Shown here: positions 48,601-62,800 of the stretch, in pieces | Layout of the letters: every line of letters starts with the position of its first letter | Position numbering within the stretch: position 1 is the first letter of the stretch | Assembly (NCBI GenBank): GCA_038380795.1 | Contig: CM076267.1 | Coordinates: forward strand, 18,109,501 to 18,173,500 | Source: Pyrocephalus nanus | Lineage: Eukaryota > Chordata > Aves > Passeriformes > Tyrannidae | Length of the DNA stretch: 64,000 bases | Reading direction: 5' to 3' | The notes under the pieces: generated by a model | Databases searched by the model: none | Told to the model about the DNA's origin: nothing | Seen by the model: only the letters and a program-made list of their open reading frames with translations | Translations under genes and position numbers: made by a program

Positions 48601-51600
48601 TGATCCAGAGAAAGTATATAAAAGTTTTCAGAGCAGGCTTCTTTCATTTAAAACTACATTATGGTAGGTGCACTGTTGATGCTCAGAATTAATGTGCAAG
48701 TTGTTAATCTCGCTAGACCTGGATTTAAAATTAGACAATGCAATAATTAGTTTGGCACTATCATTCTGCTACCTAGAGGGTAATAATGTAGGTCATAAAA
48801 TACCAGTGATCAGCACAACTTTTCACAAAAAACAAAGAATCTGTATTGAGAGAGAAGAAAGGAGGGAGGAGAGAAATGCAGAAATCAGTTGTTATCAGAG
48901 ACCAAACTGGGCTGTGAAGTTCTGTGCCACCTTACAAGTTGCTGTCTTGTTTAGGGCTACTTATGTTTCGCAGCTTCCAATTGTACAGGTGATTTTGAAT
49001 TGTGTAATTGACTCAAAGCTATCTAAAAGCTCTCTTTATGTACTACTTATAAGTTGTACATTCATTACTCTTCATGACTTTAATAGAAAAAATTAAGAAT
49101 ATTATTTATTTTATATTATTGTCCTTTCTTTTTGCTTTTGCTTGAAATATAAGCATTATGCAGCACGAACAGTTTACAAACATAAGAAGTGCAACACTAT
49201 AGTACATGTATCTTGATTTGTTTTCTTGACAAATGACTACGGGCAACATCAATAATTCAAAGGGAGAAACAATGAAAATATAGAGGAATTGCATTTGTAT
49301 ACTTTTTTCTGTCCTGCCATTCTTGCTAGACTTTTACATAAACATAAAGAAAATTAGGATGTCATCAAGTCTGCATGCTAGTCTTGATGAACACTTGCTT
49401 GTATTTTGTACTATTTAAATAATCAGGGTGCTTAAATATATACATTTTGACAGTATTTCACACATACATCTATTAAGAAAACAATACTGTATTAGTTTTT
49501 ATATAGTCAGGTTGTGTTTGCGTAAGATACACAGCAGAGTTCAGTGAAGACAAGAACATACATACAGGTGTGTATATGTCTGAAGTGTCTCTATGCCTCT
49601 TGTATGTATTGTATTAGAAAGTGCATATTCGATGTTAAAGATGCATATATTCATAAATCATTTAAAGTTGTGCTTTTCATGTGATGTGAGGCACAGATAT
49701 AAACTTACTAATGATAATTATAGAACTGATGCTGATTTAGTCATTTCAAGAAAGCCATGGAGGCATAATTAGTGTCTGAATGGCCTCAATATTGCATTAT
49801 TAGGAGGCTAGGGTGAAACTTGAAATGAGAACATCAAGGCTGATAAAAGAAAAGAAAACATGAAATACATACATAATTCATTCTGAGATATTATAAAGGT
49901 TTATAACCAGAAACAATAATTTGCAGAAAGCATCTCATGTACTGGAGCCAAGTGCAATAATTTGGTCAACCTGTTTAAGATCAAATAGTATTCTTAGCTA
50001 TTCTCGGTGGTATCTTTCTAATAAAGTAGCAGCAAACAGACACTGTTTGCTTCTGGTCACTTTTAAAGAATGTTCAGTTTATCAGTGGGGACTTTAATCT
50101 CAAGCTTCATAGAGTACAAAAAGAACATTGATCCTACTGTTTCGTCCTCTAGGCCACAAGCATGCACATTTTTACATTCATTTGTCATAAAACAAAAAAT
50201 ACATTTTGCCCTTTGAAAATACCAAATGCCAGCTTTTAAACAAAATAATTTTCCATCACATTTTTCCCTTTCTTTTAACCTTTCCATCACCACCACCCCC
50301 CTTCATTTTATCCCAGACTAATTTCCTCTCTCTGTTAATGCCTTTCTTCCATTTTAAGCACTAGTAAGAACTTCACAGAATTCCTTGTTTTGGACTCTTG
50401 CCAAACTGGCCACTATTTAATGATTTGACATGGTAGTTTGAATTAATCAGAATTCTTGACAATCCTCTTTCTAATTTTTCTTCTAGATAGGCTGCAGAAT
50501 ATACAAATAATACCTTTTTAATCAAGTTAGACAAGGGAATGTGTGCTGTCATTATCTGGGTTAGACTAAATCTACAGATTCAAGAAGTGTGACAAAACCC
50601 ATCCTTTGTGTATCATTTACTTCAAATTTATCTTCTCACCTTTACTTAAATAAATTTAATATGCAATAAAATCTTGGAATTTCATCAATTACTACATACA
50701 GAAAAAATTAATTTGATATTTTTCTGTACTACTTATTTGAAAATAATTTTTTCCTTGTTTTGCAAAGATCTGAAGTTGCCACTATCACAAATTTGTTCAA
50801 TAGCTTGCTTTTGTAGTCACTAGATCAAGGGTTTATATCCATTTCCCCACAAAGAATGCAGAGCTTCTTTTTCTCCAGCTCCGGAGAGCCAGATATTACA
50901 TATGGTTAGTGGCTCACGCTCCCAAGCCCTGCTCAGTCTTTAGTTCAGGTCTCTGTAACTCTCTTTCCCTTTCCTCAGGTTTTGTTTCTTTTTAACATGT
51001 AAGTGGTTTTGTTCTAGTTTTTCTGTGATAGAGCCATGAACAAGCAATGTTTTCTACACCAAAACTGTAGAAAAGTCTTGAAATTTGCTTTTGCTTGTCA
51101 GTACCTGAAAGAACCCTGAAGGTTAAAAACTTCATTAAAGGTTTTGCAAGGAAGATATGCATATCCTGTGTCTTCTCTCAAAACATAAATGTTTTTATTA
51201 AGCAAAAAGTCAAGGATGCAAGTTACTAAATGGTCTGTGGCTTGAATCTTACTGAGGGAGATGCATTCACAAATATAAATTTATAATATCCTCTCATATT
51301 CCATGGCTACCAAGATTTAAATACACATTTGTTTTTAATTTTCACTTAAAGTAGGCAAAATAGAAATTTTTAAGTCCTGTGTCAGCTTGCAATAGTGTAG
51401 CTTTGGAGAAAATTTATTGATAGGATAATGTTCAGAAACTTGAAACCACTGGGGGTAGCTCCCAAATGAGCAGAAAAGAATGTTCATTCTCCTGACTCAT
51501 CATTTTACAAATAGCACAGCTCATTTCATTGTAGCCTTCTGTGCCTCATTGGGTTTGTTTTGAAAGTCTGAAGTTTGTATGGGATAAGAGAATATTACAA

Positions 51601-51960
51601 CCATGAGTGATAATCATGATTGAGAAAGATCAGATTGTGGTATACAGGACTTGATCCTGAAAAAAATGGAATTCCCTACGTGTCATTGTCTTTAGCAGTT
51701 ATTATACATTCTGCGCTAGAGAGAATCCAGCTTCTGCTTCTCTTTTTCTCCCCTGATTTTTACTACTAACCTTTAACTTTACAGGAGAAACAAATAACCA
51801 CATGAAAATATGCATGAAGGGCCAAGTGTGTCACTATATCTAAAAATCATCAAGCTAGATAATATTTGACATGTTTATATTTATTATACACACTTTATAT
51901 AATCTTCCTAACATTTATAATAATTTTTTCAAATCTAAAACAGTGAATACGGCAATGTAA

Positions 51961-52144
51961 CATAGAATGATAACATTTTTTAAGTTGGAAAAGACCTTCA
52001 AGATCATCAAGTCCAGCCATTAACCTAGCACTGCCAAGTCCACCACTAAACCATATCCCAAAGTGCCACATCTACACGTCTTTCAAGTACTTCCAGGAAT
52101 GGCAACTCAACCACTTCCCCAGGCAGCCTGTTCCAATGCCTGAC
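51961..52144 (-). mobile_element. CR1 LINE 3' fragment, inverted
   Basis: On the plus strand it starts CATAGAATGA, the reverse complement of the CR1 terminus, and continues AGTTGGAAAAGACCTTCAAG, ATCATCAAGTCCAGCC, TTAACCTAGCACTGCCAAG and AGGCAGCCTGTTCCAATGCC. That is the reverse complement of the CR1 3' end. It is truncated at its 5' side (52,144) and is from a different subfamily than the copy at 44,082, judging from its distinct wording. It faces the longer CR1 that starts about 300 bp further on. Confidence 0.93.
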
Positions 52145-52439
52145 ATGCTTTAAAAGATATGTTCTGGATTGTATTTCACATTAAATTCTGAGAAAAAAGC
52201 TACATCCTAAAACTGGAGATGAGAATGAAGCATCTCATAATCTTGGGCTTGATAGTATTTTTGAATTGTGATATTTAGCTATTTCATAATCCATCATATT
52301 TCCAGTAAGTCAAACTATCCACTACAAGCTCCAACTTGAATGATGGTCTGTGATACAACTCAGTCAAATATGCTTCTCCCAGATAAGAAGAACCAGTGAG
52401 GACATCTGGAAAAATTACTTACTCTGTATAGCAGAGGAT

Positions 52440-53612
52440 GATGGCAGGGAACATTAAACAAGTTGAATCTGATGGAATGCCCACACAAGTGCCAAAGGAG
52501 CTGGCTGATGTCACTGTGAGGCCAATCTCAATTCTGTTAGTGAGGTCATGGTGATCAAGGGAGGTTCCTGAGGATTAGAAGAAAGCAAAACTCACATATC
52601 TTCAAGAAGGATTTGGAAAACTACAGAGCAGTCAGCCTCACCTCCTTCCCTGGGAAAATGTTGTTTCATACAATTCCAGAAGCCATTTCCAGTCACATTA
52701 AGTAGAAGAAGGTGATTTAGAGTAAACAGAACGTATTTGCAAAGGAGATATCTTGCCACACAAACTTGATAGCACTCTGTGATGAAGTGACTGTCTAAGT
52801 GGATGACAGAAGAGCAACACCCTCAGCAAGTTTGCAGAGGATCAAAAACTAGGAGGAGTTGCCGATATGCCAGATGGTTGGGCTGCCATTCAGCAGGACC
52901 TCAATAGGCTGGGGAAATGGACCAACAGGAACACCATGAAGTTCAGCAAAGAGAAATGTGAAGTTCTGCATCTGGGGAGATATAATTCCACGCCCTGGTA
53001 CATGTTAGGGGCGAACCAGCTGGAAAGCAGCTCAGCAAAAAGGACTTGGGGGCCCTGGTGAACAACAAACCGAACATGAGACATGGCAGAGAACACCAAT
53101 GGCATCCTATGGTGCAGTGTGGAAGAGAGAGGTGATCCAGCTCTATGCAGCCCTGGTGAGAAACATCTTGTGGGCTGAGTCAATTCCTGGTCTTCCCAGT
53201 CCAAGAAAGATACAGACAATTGGCCAAGAAGGTGATTAAGGCACTGGAGCATCTTCATGATGAAGCTGAGAGAGAAAAATGCTCAGTGGGGTCTTATCAG
53301 TGTGTATAAGCACCTTAAGAGGGAGCAAAATCAGAATGGAGCCAATGGTATTTGGTGGAAGGACAAGAGGCAATGAACACAAACTGAAATTCAGGAAATT
53401 TCATTTAAACATAAAAACTCACTTTCTTACTGTGAGTGTAGTCAAACACTGAAGCAAGAAACACAGAGAGGCTGTGGAATTTTCATCTTTGAAGATACTG
53501 AAAATTCAGCTTGATATGGCCCTTAAAAACTGGCTCCAGATGACCAGCCTCTGACCTAAGAGTTGGACTAGAGAAACTCCAGAGGTGCCTTCCAACCTCA
53601 GCCTGGCTATAG
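52440..53612 (+). mobile_element. CR1 LINE, 5'-truncated, with remnant reverse-transcriptase region
   Basis: A sense-strand CR1 fragment covering part of ORF2 and the 3' region. It matches the RT part near 52,560-52,640 (GAGGTTCCTGAGGATTAGAA, ATCTTCAAGAAGGATTTGG, CAGTCAGCCTCACCTCC), then jumps at about 52,818 from the conserved GATGAAGTGACTG...GTGGATGA block directly to CCTCAGCAAGTTTGC. The stretch that should encode the central RT palm is deleted. The catalytic FADD box survives only as F-A-E-D at 52,831-52,842. The C-terminal part follows (QQDLNRLGKW, KFSKEKCEVLHLG, QLESS) and then the 3' region ending GGACTAGAGAAACTCCAGAGGTGCCTTCC. Stops and frameshifts are frequent, so the copy is dead. 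The 5' edge is approximate. Confidence 0.92.
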
Positions 53613-53824
53613 CTTTGGCCAGAAATTACAGAATTTTCCCTTGTTACCATTTAAGATTTGTTACAGTCAAAATTCAATAGATACAAGATCAGATGAGAAT
53701 ATCATATTTTTATCTGCTTAACATGCAATGTAACTTTCTCTGTATTCAAGTGCAGCTAGCAATGCAGTTGTTGTAATGCTGCATCTCACTAGAGATAATT
53801 CCTCATCCACTAGTTATTATTTCT

Positions 53825-53825
<1 letters not shown>

Positions 53826-53857
<32 letters not shown>
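53826..53857. repeat. (TAT)n trinucleotide microsatellite
   Basis: About eleven perfect TAT/ATT units, the longest perfect trinucleotide array in the window and a likely polymorphic marker. It lies about 200 bp after the end of the long CR1. Confidence 0.92.
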
Positions 53858-53858
<1 letters not shown>

Positions 53859-53869
53859 TGTCATCTTAA

Positions 53870-56800
53870 TTGCAGCTGAGATTCTGTGGCTTCTCTTCAG
53901 TCTCACCAACTGCCTAGAACAAATGCTGCCTGTTTTGGGATAACAATAGCATTCCATAGTGTGTATCCTATACTTGGTGTCAAAAGACATGATGCTGAGT
54001 ACCTAAACACATGCATATAGGCATAACATGGTGGGTGTTTTCCCAAAAGGATCTTGCAAGGAAAGATCTTTCACAGCACTGTGTTTTGAAGGCTCAGCTT
54101 ACAAACCTGTTTGTGCTTGGCAACTCTCTTCAGTTGAAATTGTGTTATTACCTTGCGAGTGGCACAGTGCCACTCCAGCAGATGGGCATCAGTGTAGGAG
54201 TGCCAGAGAACTAGTACGTGCACTGAGTTTGAGTACTGGGGCTCAGATACCTCTCCAGGTATGAGTTCCCATAAATATGCATCCTGGTTGAAGGGTGCAT
54301 GTAATTGCAACTTCAGATGAGTTTGGCATTACTTTTGATGTTCTCAAAATACTCCTGATGTTACTTAAGACTACAAATTTGTTTGTCTGTCTGTTTTCTT
54401 GGCAAAAAGGGACTGTGATCAACAAGTGTACGTGGGTGAGGAAGAATATATTACAGACATCCACTCTCCCAGTATTCCCTTGGGAAGCATACAGGGATGT
54501 ACACAAGTATGACCGCAGCCAGGGTGAATTTTCTTATTTAATACAATAGCTCAACTGAGTGTGGAAGGCAGATTCATGACCTTTCACGCTGCGGAAGTGT
54601 GCATATACTGCAATTTCTTCTGAATAAAATTGCTAATGTTTCAAAGTGCTATAAGGGTCTTTACTTCTCCCTTGCAATTCTATTGACGTTTTTCTCCTAG
54701 TTTTCATTTGTGCTATAGTCTAAATTTTACACTAAATCATTTAAGTTTGCTCTGGAGAGGCTGCAATGCTGCTCCCAGGCACACTGCCATGACTGAATCC
54801 ACAACTGAACACTTTATATATTCTTAAAAACCTTATATCCTAGTACAGAACGTGAAACAGAGCTCTCAGCCAGTGCACTGCAGTTAAATGCATTTGCTTG
54901 GGGGTATGAAATCAAAATAGATATTTGTATTAGGATGCAACTATGGGTAAAATCAGAAAATATATATAACTTTCTGCTTTGAAATGTAGCACACACATTT
55001 TTTCCAATAGTTTGTGTGTGGTCGGGGGGGGAATATGTACATGCAGAAAATTTAATGTTTGCTAAATGATATGCTTAGATTTCAAAACCAACCAACGTGC
55101 TGTAACTTGACTGAAACCTAATGGATAATACTTTGCATCACATAAGTATCCACTTCTATGGACTTTCCAAAGACTATTGACTCTTTAGTTTTTGGAAAAG
55201 ATTTGACAAAAATTCTTATGGTTGAGCTTTGCTTGTGTTGAATTTTACAGAAAAGGGATATAAGCCTCAGTGAGTATGTAGCCTGATGCACAGATCACCA
55301 ATATCTCTGTAAATTTGGCATTATTATGATTTAAGTATAAAAACCTGAACAAAATTGCATGAATGTTGTAGTAGAAAAGTTGTTTTAAATGAGCTTGACA
55401 TGACAAATCAATTTACTGTCTCATTTGACATATTAGTTGTCTTTTTACCACAAAGTGTTCCCTCAGGAAATAATAACAACAAGAAAAGAGATGTAGAGGT
55501 GCCCAATTCAGTTGTACTGTGTTGACTTTGAGTTTTATGGTAAATGACATGTGCTTGTGAGACAAAACTAAATTTTAGTAACTCATAAGTTGCTCTTTAT
55601 GAGCAAGTAACTTGTTTCTGTGACACAGTAAACAGATGCTATCAAAAAGTGTAAGAGTAATTAATTATGCCCTGCACGTGCTTCAAAATGCCTTAGTGAT
55701 CCATATTATTAGTTTCAGTTGCTATTCACTACACCATCTTTCATATTTTCAGCCTAAGAACAATGCATACAACATTGACCCAAAAAAAGCATAATTTTAC
55801 TGTGAAGTCACTGTTAGTGAAACAGCACTCCAGAACAGGTATACAGGTTGTGTGGCAGAGGTCATAACTGCATAACATCAGGTACAAGGTTCTGTGGTCA
55901 TACATGTTCTTTGTCTAAGTTTTATACCTGTCAATCTGCAAGAAAGTGTGTGAAGTGTATTGAGTGCAAGATACCACTGTATTAAACCACAGGCCATCCA
56001 CAGAAACTAGAGCCAATAGCACCTACCTCTGTAGATCAGCTGCAGACAATCCCTCGAGAAACTTGCATGGGAGCAGCTGAAGCCTATGGACTTTGGCCAG
56101 TTAGCTCAGACACCAGGTATAGAAGAACATTAACTCCTAGGAAGAAGGACATTTCTCTTCATTAAAATGTAAAACGATTCTTCATTTGTTTTTGTACTTC
56201 TATAGAGTGAAACTAGGACCTTGTTGGGAAAATCATGTTTAAGAGGTTGCTTTTAAATATGCATGGTATAAGATACCCATAAAATCAAGCCTATCCATAA
56301 TTTGAATTAATGCGTCAAACATAGCTATCCTTTTTTAATGTCAAGGAATGTGGATTTGATGGTTTCTACCTGGTGCCTCTGTTCCCATCAGAAAACCAAA
56401 GCAGTCAGCACATTATGGTTAACAGACTGCATTCAACAGCTGCCCAGAACTGGAATGGCATGGAGTACTGCAGTCAGGAGTGAGATTCATTGGCAGGGAG
56501 TTGTATGGAAAACCAGCATAGCAATTGCTTGCATGACACCTTTTTTCAAATCAATGCTATTCGGTCCTTGTTTTTTGAGCATCATATTAGCTCAGAAATA
56601 ACACTTTGGACAACAGATACTTATTAATTTGCCACTTGCCAGGCCTTGGTAATTACTGTTGGTAATTCAGGAGGCTAATTACTGGTTTATAAAATAAGAT
56701 GTTATTGGAGAAAGGCTAGGAAGTAGACCAATTTATCATGTTGGATTGAATCTGAAAGTCTTTACTCAGTTCTTAGGCAAACTATGGGCATAAGGGCTTG

Positions 56801-59800
56801 AGAAGTTTTCCATTCTCTTAGTTCCTATTTTGTGGCACATTTTTATTTCCATTTATCTTTGGTTTAAAACGTCTGCTTTTATTAAGTAGCCAATGTACTT
56901 TTATTAAGTAGCTCAACATACACACAAAACAACTTCAAGTATAAACCCAGGAAGCACCAAACGACATTTAAAAATCTGTGACTGACTTTGTTCTGATAAA
57001 TACATGGTGGACAAGACACAGATTCAATATCACCATTTCCCTGGAACTAATACCTCATCTATTCATAATTTCATAATTTGAATCATAATTTGAACTTGAA
57101 ATTACTTTATGAGAAATACAAGCTGTAATAACCAATCGGACGCAACATAGAGGGAAATGAAAGCTGCTTTAAGAAGACTATAATAGGTTAAGGGAATTTA
57201 GCCTTAATTTTACTAAATGAGGAAGGGAGGAAGGCTGTGAGGAAATCTTCTGAAGCAGTAGAAAGTATTCTCTCATGGCTGATGAAAAGAAGAAAGCAAA
57301 AGCTATATCACTGTGGATTTACACAAAGCATATAGCCATGAACACAGCTAAGAGAACAAACCACAAAGACATTAGAGGGAAAGTCCAAGCTGAGAAAGAC
57401 ATTGAAAATGGAAAGTGTGATAATGAGGAATCACTAAGCCACATTTGGAACTTGTTAAAACTGACCAATGTGGAGCGTAGAGAAGCGACAGACCCATGGA
57501 CCCTCTCACTGCAGGAGTCCATGTGCCCTGTGCTGGAGCCCCATATATGGATAGGGCAGGCCATAAACTGCTGGAGAATGCCTAGAATCCATCCAAGGAC
57601 AAGTTGTAAATCAAAGGCAGATCATGGCTCCATGTTAATGTCTGAAAAATCTCCATGGCAGTATAGCTGGTGAAAATTGACAACTTCATGTATTCCACTT
57701 GCATCTACTCAGTTGAAAGCTGAATTGGTTTGTGATTGCTCTGAGGATTTTCGAATCGGATTGCTCAGATGGAATCTCAAAGCTGTGCTTTCTTACAGAA
57801 ACTAACAGTATCTCACAGGGCAGATCCAGTTTGCCTGGGTTTCAACTGCTCTGTCATGACAACATTCCATAGTATTAGTTAGTAGTTTAAAATCAGTGAG
57901 GTACCAACACAGCCTTAGAAAAGCTGATGAGGCACATGGCTGCTGCTGGATATAAAATCTCTCTATCAGTGCAAATAAACAGTGAGGTGAGAAACAAAAA
58001 TAGATGTATGTGATGACTTCCTTGATAGCTGTGAACTAATAAACCAACTTTTTTTCTCCCAAAATTCAACAAAATACCACAGCAAGGCACTTCAACAACT
58101 TAAGGCTTTACATTTCTGTCAGCCTAAGTCTTGCTGCAAGCCATGGTATGCAGCAACCCAACTACAGATCAAAAAAGAAATTAAAAAAACACAGATTATT
58201 TTTGTTTAACCACTATCCTTTGAGACATCAAAATCCTATATTTTGTTGGGATATCTGTAGTTACCAACAACAGAGACTACCTCTTGAGTTTCTCCAATTC
58301 TTTCTCTTCTGTGAAAACTCAAAAGATAATGATGAGTCATTGCTCCCCTGCATAGAGAAGATACCACAGGGACCGATGTTACTCCTCTTGCTCAGCATGG
58401 GAGAAAAAAATCTAGAGGTTTAGAGAGGAGACATAGTTTGCAATATATTCACCTGAGAAATCACTTCTCTTCCTGTGTCAAACTGCCAGCTTTGGATCAG
58501 AGGCTATGTTGGAACTCGTTGAATATGAAAGAATGGTTTAGCCAGCAGGGTTTTGTCTGTAAGAGGAATTTGGCTTGGGAATAAAGTCTGCCAGGTCCAT
58601 CAAATCCCCATTGCCTTTGGGAAGAGAAATGGTCTCTGAAATGAAGAGGCTTCATTGTTTGCTCTGGAGGGGTTACTTACCTCTTTTCAGGGATTTACTT
58701 TCTACTCTCTGAAGAATGTTATACATATTTGGAGAAATTATGTCAGGAAGCTGAGGTGGGCATAAATCTGTATTGTATGAATTTTTTTTAAAAAATCAAC
58801 TTCTTATTTCAAAAAATAAAAGGGCTTATTTTTGTGTGCAATATGAGATATTGGCCTATATTTTATGTGAATTGTGCAGATGTTGGTGACCAAATATAAT
58901 GATAATAATTCAGTTTTGCTTCTGAGATCACTGGCACACATGGTAACTTGGCTCTCTGAATTGCCAGTCGATGCAACTTTTTTAAACGATATATTTGGAG
59001 TCTTCAGATAAACAGAGAGAGGATGTTTGTGAACAGTTCCAGACTGACAGTGCCAGGAATAACAGCAAGTTACTGTGTAGATTGTCAAAATTTACCATTC
59101 CTGAACAAGGAAGGAAAGTGGGAAGTAGGCCTGTTTTGTGGGGTCTGCTGTACAGCTTCTCAAGGTTCACTTGTGGGAGTTTTGCTTTTTCAATAACCAG
59201 GCCATGGAGCAGGCCCTAGTAAAGGAGGAAATAGAGTTGTTTTTTTTCCCCCACCTGGGTTATTTGCTTATTCTTCTGAATACTAGTTACTTTTTAACAA
59301 GATTTTTGAGGGGAGCAAAATTATTTGTTCCTCATTGAAAATGAACTCCATAGTGCTTCACTGCCAGAATATTATTTCTTTACTTGTGCTTATTTTCATG
59401 TTCCAGTTTCCTTTTGTATTCCAGTGAAGCAATGACATTAAACTCTTGCTCCATGGACTAGTTCTTAAAATAGGACAATCCTAAAATACAAAAAGAGAAG
59501 TTTTTCTTTCCCTTGAGTGAGAGCAGGAGAGGGATGTTCTGGTGATACCCCTTCTCTCTTTGCTGAAGGGTAAATCTTTATATTTTACATATAATCTAAT
59601 GAGAAGTTCCACAGTTTTCCTTAATATTAGCAGGAAACAGAATTATTATGTTTAAGGTAACTGTCCCTTTGAATGAATGAAAAGTAGAAGTTGCAATGTG
59701 TTTCTGCATGAGAATACAAAAAAAACTCTATAAAATTAGAATAGCAACACTATAGAAGTAAAAAACTGAGCAAGACAGTTTATTTCTTCTTGCAAAGTTT

Positions 59801-62800
59801 TTACTTTTCTAGAGTGACGTGCAAAATAACAACAAACAAACAAGCAAACAAACTTACCAGCAGTAACAGGGAGTCATCCTTAAGGTCACAAACCTAACCA
59901 AAATCATGATCATTTTATGTCTTCAAAGAAAATGCCTCATCTAGTACACTAAATCCAGCATATAATACCAGGGGATTTTACTGCATTAAAATCTGGGTGG
60001 AAATGAAATTCCTACTCTCCTATTATGGACCTTGTCTCTGTTGGGTCTACAACATTTGAGTTTTATTGTCCAATTTGCATTCACTGTCACTTCAGTAATG
60101 GAAGACTGGTGTGACAGTATTGGGACCACGTTTTCCTCACCTTTGGCTACAATAATTCATAACTCTGTGATTTGCACCCTTCATTTAGAGCTTTTTGGTC
60201 TGTTACCTGCTACGTATCTGAGAATAGCAGCTTACAAAAGAAGATAATTAATTAACATGAAGACATAAAGTTACAGTTTTTGTGGAGCTACATAAGCAAG
60301 AGATTCTGCATCAGCTAGCAACAGTTGTCATAGAACTTATTATTTTCTAAAATATATCATGCAAATTTCAGCAGCTACAAGTACATCACTAGGTACTGCT
60401 TTAGATGTGAGTAACTAGCCAGACACAAGGTCATGTAAGTTATTTCAATTAGGAGAGGAAACTAGTGAGGGAAGCACATATCTCTGACGTTAAGATGTTT
60501 ATATACAAGGAAAAGAAAATCTTGCCCCTTGTTAGAAGTGAAGTACCACAGAATGCAGTGAGAGCACAAAGAGAGGCAATGTTATGGACACGAGGACAAA
60601 GGAAATGTGTACCCTGGCCTACCTCAGAGTAACTTTTTGATGTACCCATGTCCTCAATGGCACCTTGAAACCAATGGTATCTTTCACAAGTTAAAGTCAG
60701 GTACTTGAATTAGTAACAAGAATAAAAAGCTCCTTTAGACTTCAGTGCCATGACTATAAGAGTGCAGTAAACAAAAGTTTTCGTGTCTTTGCTGTGTAAC
60801 AACAAACTTATAGCTTGAAAATTAAAATTTGTAAGTTTTTCTTTCCTCCCTTAAAAATATTGAAAGACAAAACCCGATTTTTTTATGTGAAGCCTTTACA
60901 TTCTATTTTCCCAACACTTCCTGGGAGTTTATGTTTCTTCTGAAAAGGCCGCAAAGAAATCAAGAAAAGTATATTCTCATTAACTGTTTTGAATAGGTTT
61001 TTTCTTTCAGAGATTTCTATGAGCTTAAAATACAAATTTCTAATAATCTTTATCAAAACACATTAAAAATTACATTTTAGAAATGAACAAGATTTTGTCT
61101 TTTGAGTGTCCCACATCAGACAATGCTTGCATGGGAGAAGGCTTTCTCTGTTGTTCATGATGTCATCAGCCAAGCTGCCATGCTAACATGTTATTCATTC
61201 CAGTTTGATCCCAGAAGACAAACTGGGAGTCAGACCAATACAGCACTCTGGACTTCTTAACAGACAGTATGTAGTTGAGACATGGAAGAAATAAGAAAAA
61301 AAAAATCTTTTGTCAGCTTCTGTTAAAAAAAAAAATAAATCTGATTTTCATAGCAGCATTTTTAAATAAAATTTGGCACCACTACCCACAGGTCCCTCTA
61401 TACAGAAACTGAACTGGAGTATCAATCGGAAACCTCACACTAGTGAAAAAATTATACTTCACTTTTTCTGTACTGTGATTACAGAAAAAATATTACAATG
61501 GAAACCCCAGCAACCCATCAGCAGCATGGAAATTCTGATGCTCTCTTTAGTTTGACTGACTCTGGTAGGTTGCTGATATGAATATAGATGCTATGGAAGG
61601 AATGCTTTAGTGCTATCTGTCTTCTAAAGGGGTCATGATTTTGAAACATCTCAAATAACACTGATGGCTTAATGTCTGTAAATAGTACTACATTTCACAT
61701 GTTCTATGCACAGTGAAGATTTTTGTTCATAATTTATTATTAAGAAATTACGTAAAAATATTTTTATGAAAAAATGGGAGAATCTGTTTAAATATTCATG
61801 AAAATAAACAATACATAATAAATTTATTTTACAACATAATAGGTAATAAGAAAGTAATCAAAGATACATTTAGAGCTTTAACAAATGAAATGGAATTTTA
61901 GTAGATGAAAGACGTATATTGAACTAGGTTGACTCTACTGCTCCAAAGCAATTAAAATATTTTCACTTATTCTTCACCAGAACATCATTACACTGACTTA
62001 TTTTCCTCTCTCAAACTCAAACAAAAAAGCTTCCCGACCAGGAGCTTTCCATCTCACATGTCATCAAGTTTCTTAATGCTGTATTTGGCTCTAACAAAGA
62101 TCAAACATAAGCAACGGTTTAAAAACTGAGCCAGGCTAAGATTTTATGAAAACACGATCCAGTAGAGGACAAAACTCTAATAATAAAACTAAAAGTATTC
62201 TGCCCCCATTGTGATCTTCTCTACCAACTATTTATATGCTTTGATCCCTTAATTGGCATCTTCCTAGTTCTCAAATTGCAGTCTCCAAGAGAGGACTGGC
62301 AAGGGATGGATGTTCCCCAAGGTTCAGGGATACCTTAATCCTAAGCAAAAATGTAGCATGACAGAGAGGCCAGAGGTGGTGTAAGATGCCACTGGAAAGA
62401 GGATTGATGACTACATTATGCTTCGTTTATGCTGGGTGGACTGAGCTGTTTGGAATACAGTCTCCAAGCCAATGCTGGGAGGTCAGATTGCATGCTTGTA
62501 AAGAGCATTTCAATTTATGAAATTTTTTGCTATCTGAATGACAAGAAGTGAGTGCTGGTCCCCATTTTTATGAATGACATGGCATGGCTCATCCAGGAGC
62601 TAGTAATATCTGGCTGGCAACAAGAAAAATTCAATAGAATTGAATATTTTATAATTTCCCTCATGCTTTATACCTGTTAGTCCCCAAAATTATGTCTCTT
62701 ATTTTTGCTTTCACCCTTCTATTAGTTACAAAAGGGAGTTTCACTACACTTAGAGCCTTCAAGAGATTTTTATGCTTTCTAAACAATAAACAAGACAAGG

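Larger units (their letters stand above)
46350..51960. other. Intergenic-looking AT-rich DNA with old repeats only
   Basis: Apart from the palindromic repeat at 47.1 kb and the probable ancient fragments at 48.3-48.6 kb there is no recognisable feature. A 134-codon plus frame at 48,692-49,096 is within chance length and matches nothing I know. Confidence 0.5.

Noticed and set aside
48692..49096. 134-codon plus-strand frame
   Set aside because: Hydrophobic/polar mix without a domain, in plain AT-rich DNA; chance length.
52867..53061. 64-codon plus-strand frame starting MPDGWAAIQQ
   Set aside because: It is a surviving piece of the CR1 ORF2 in the element at 52,440-53,612, not an independent gene.
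57275..57673. 132-codon plus-strand frame with Lys-rich start
   Set aside because: Within the length range expected by chance in 64 kb on two strands; no domain, splice signal or promoter nearby.
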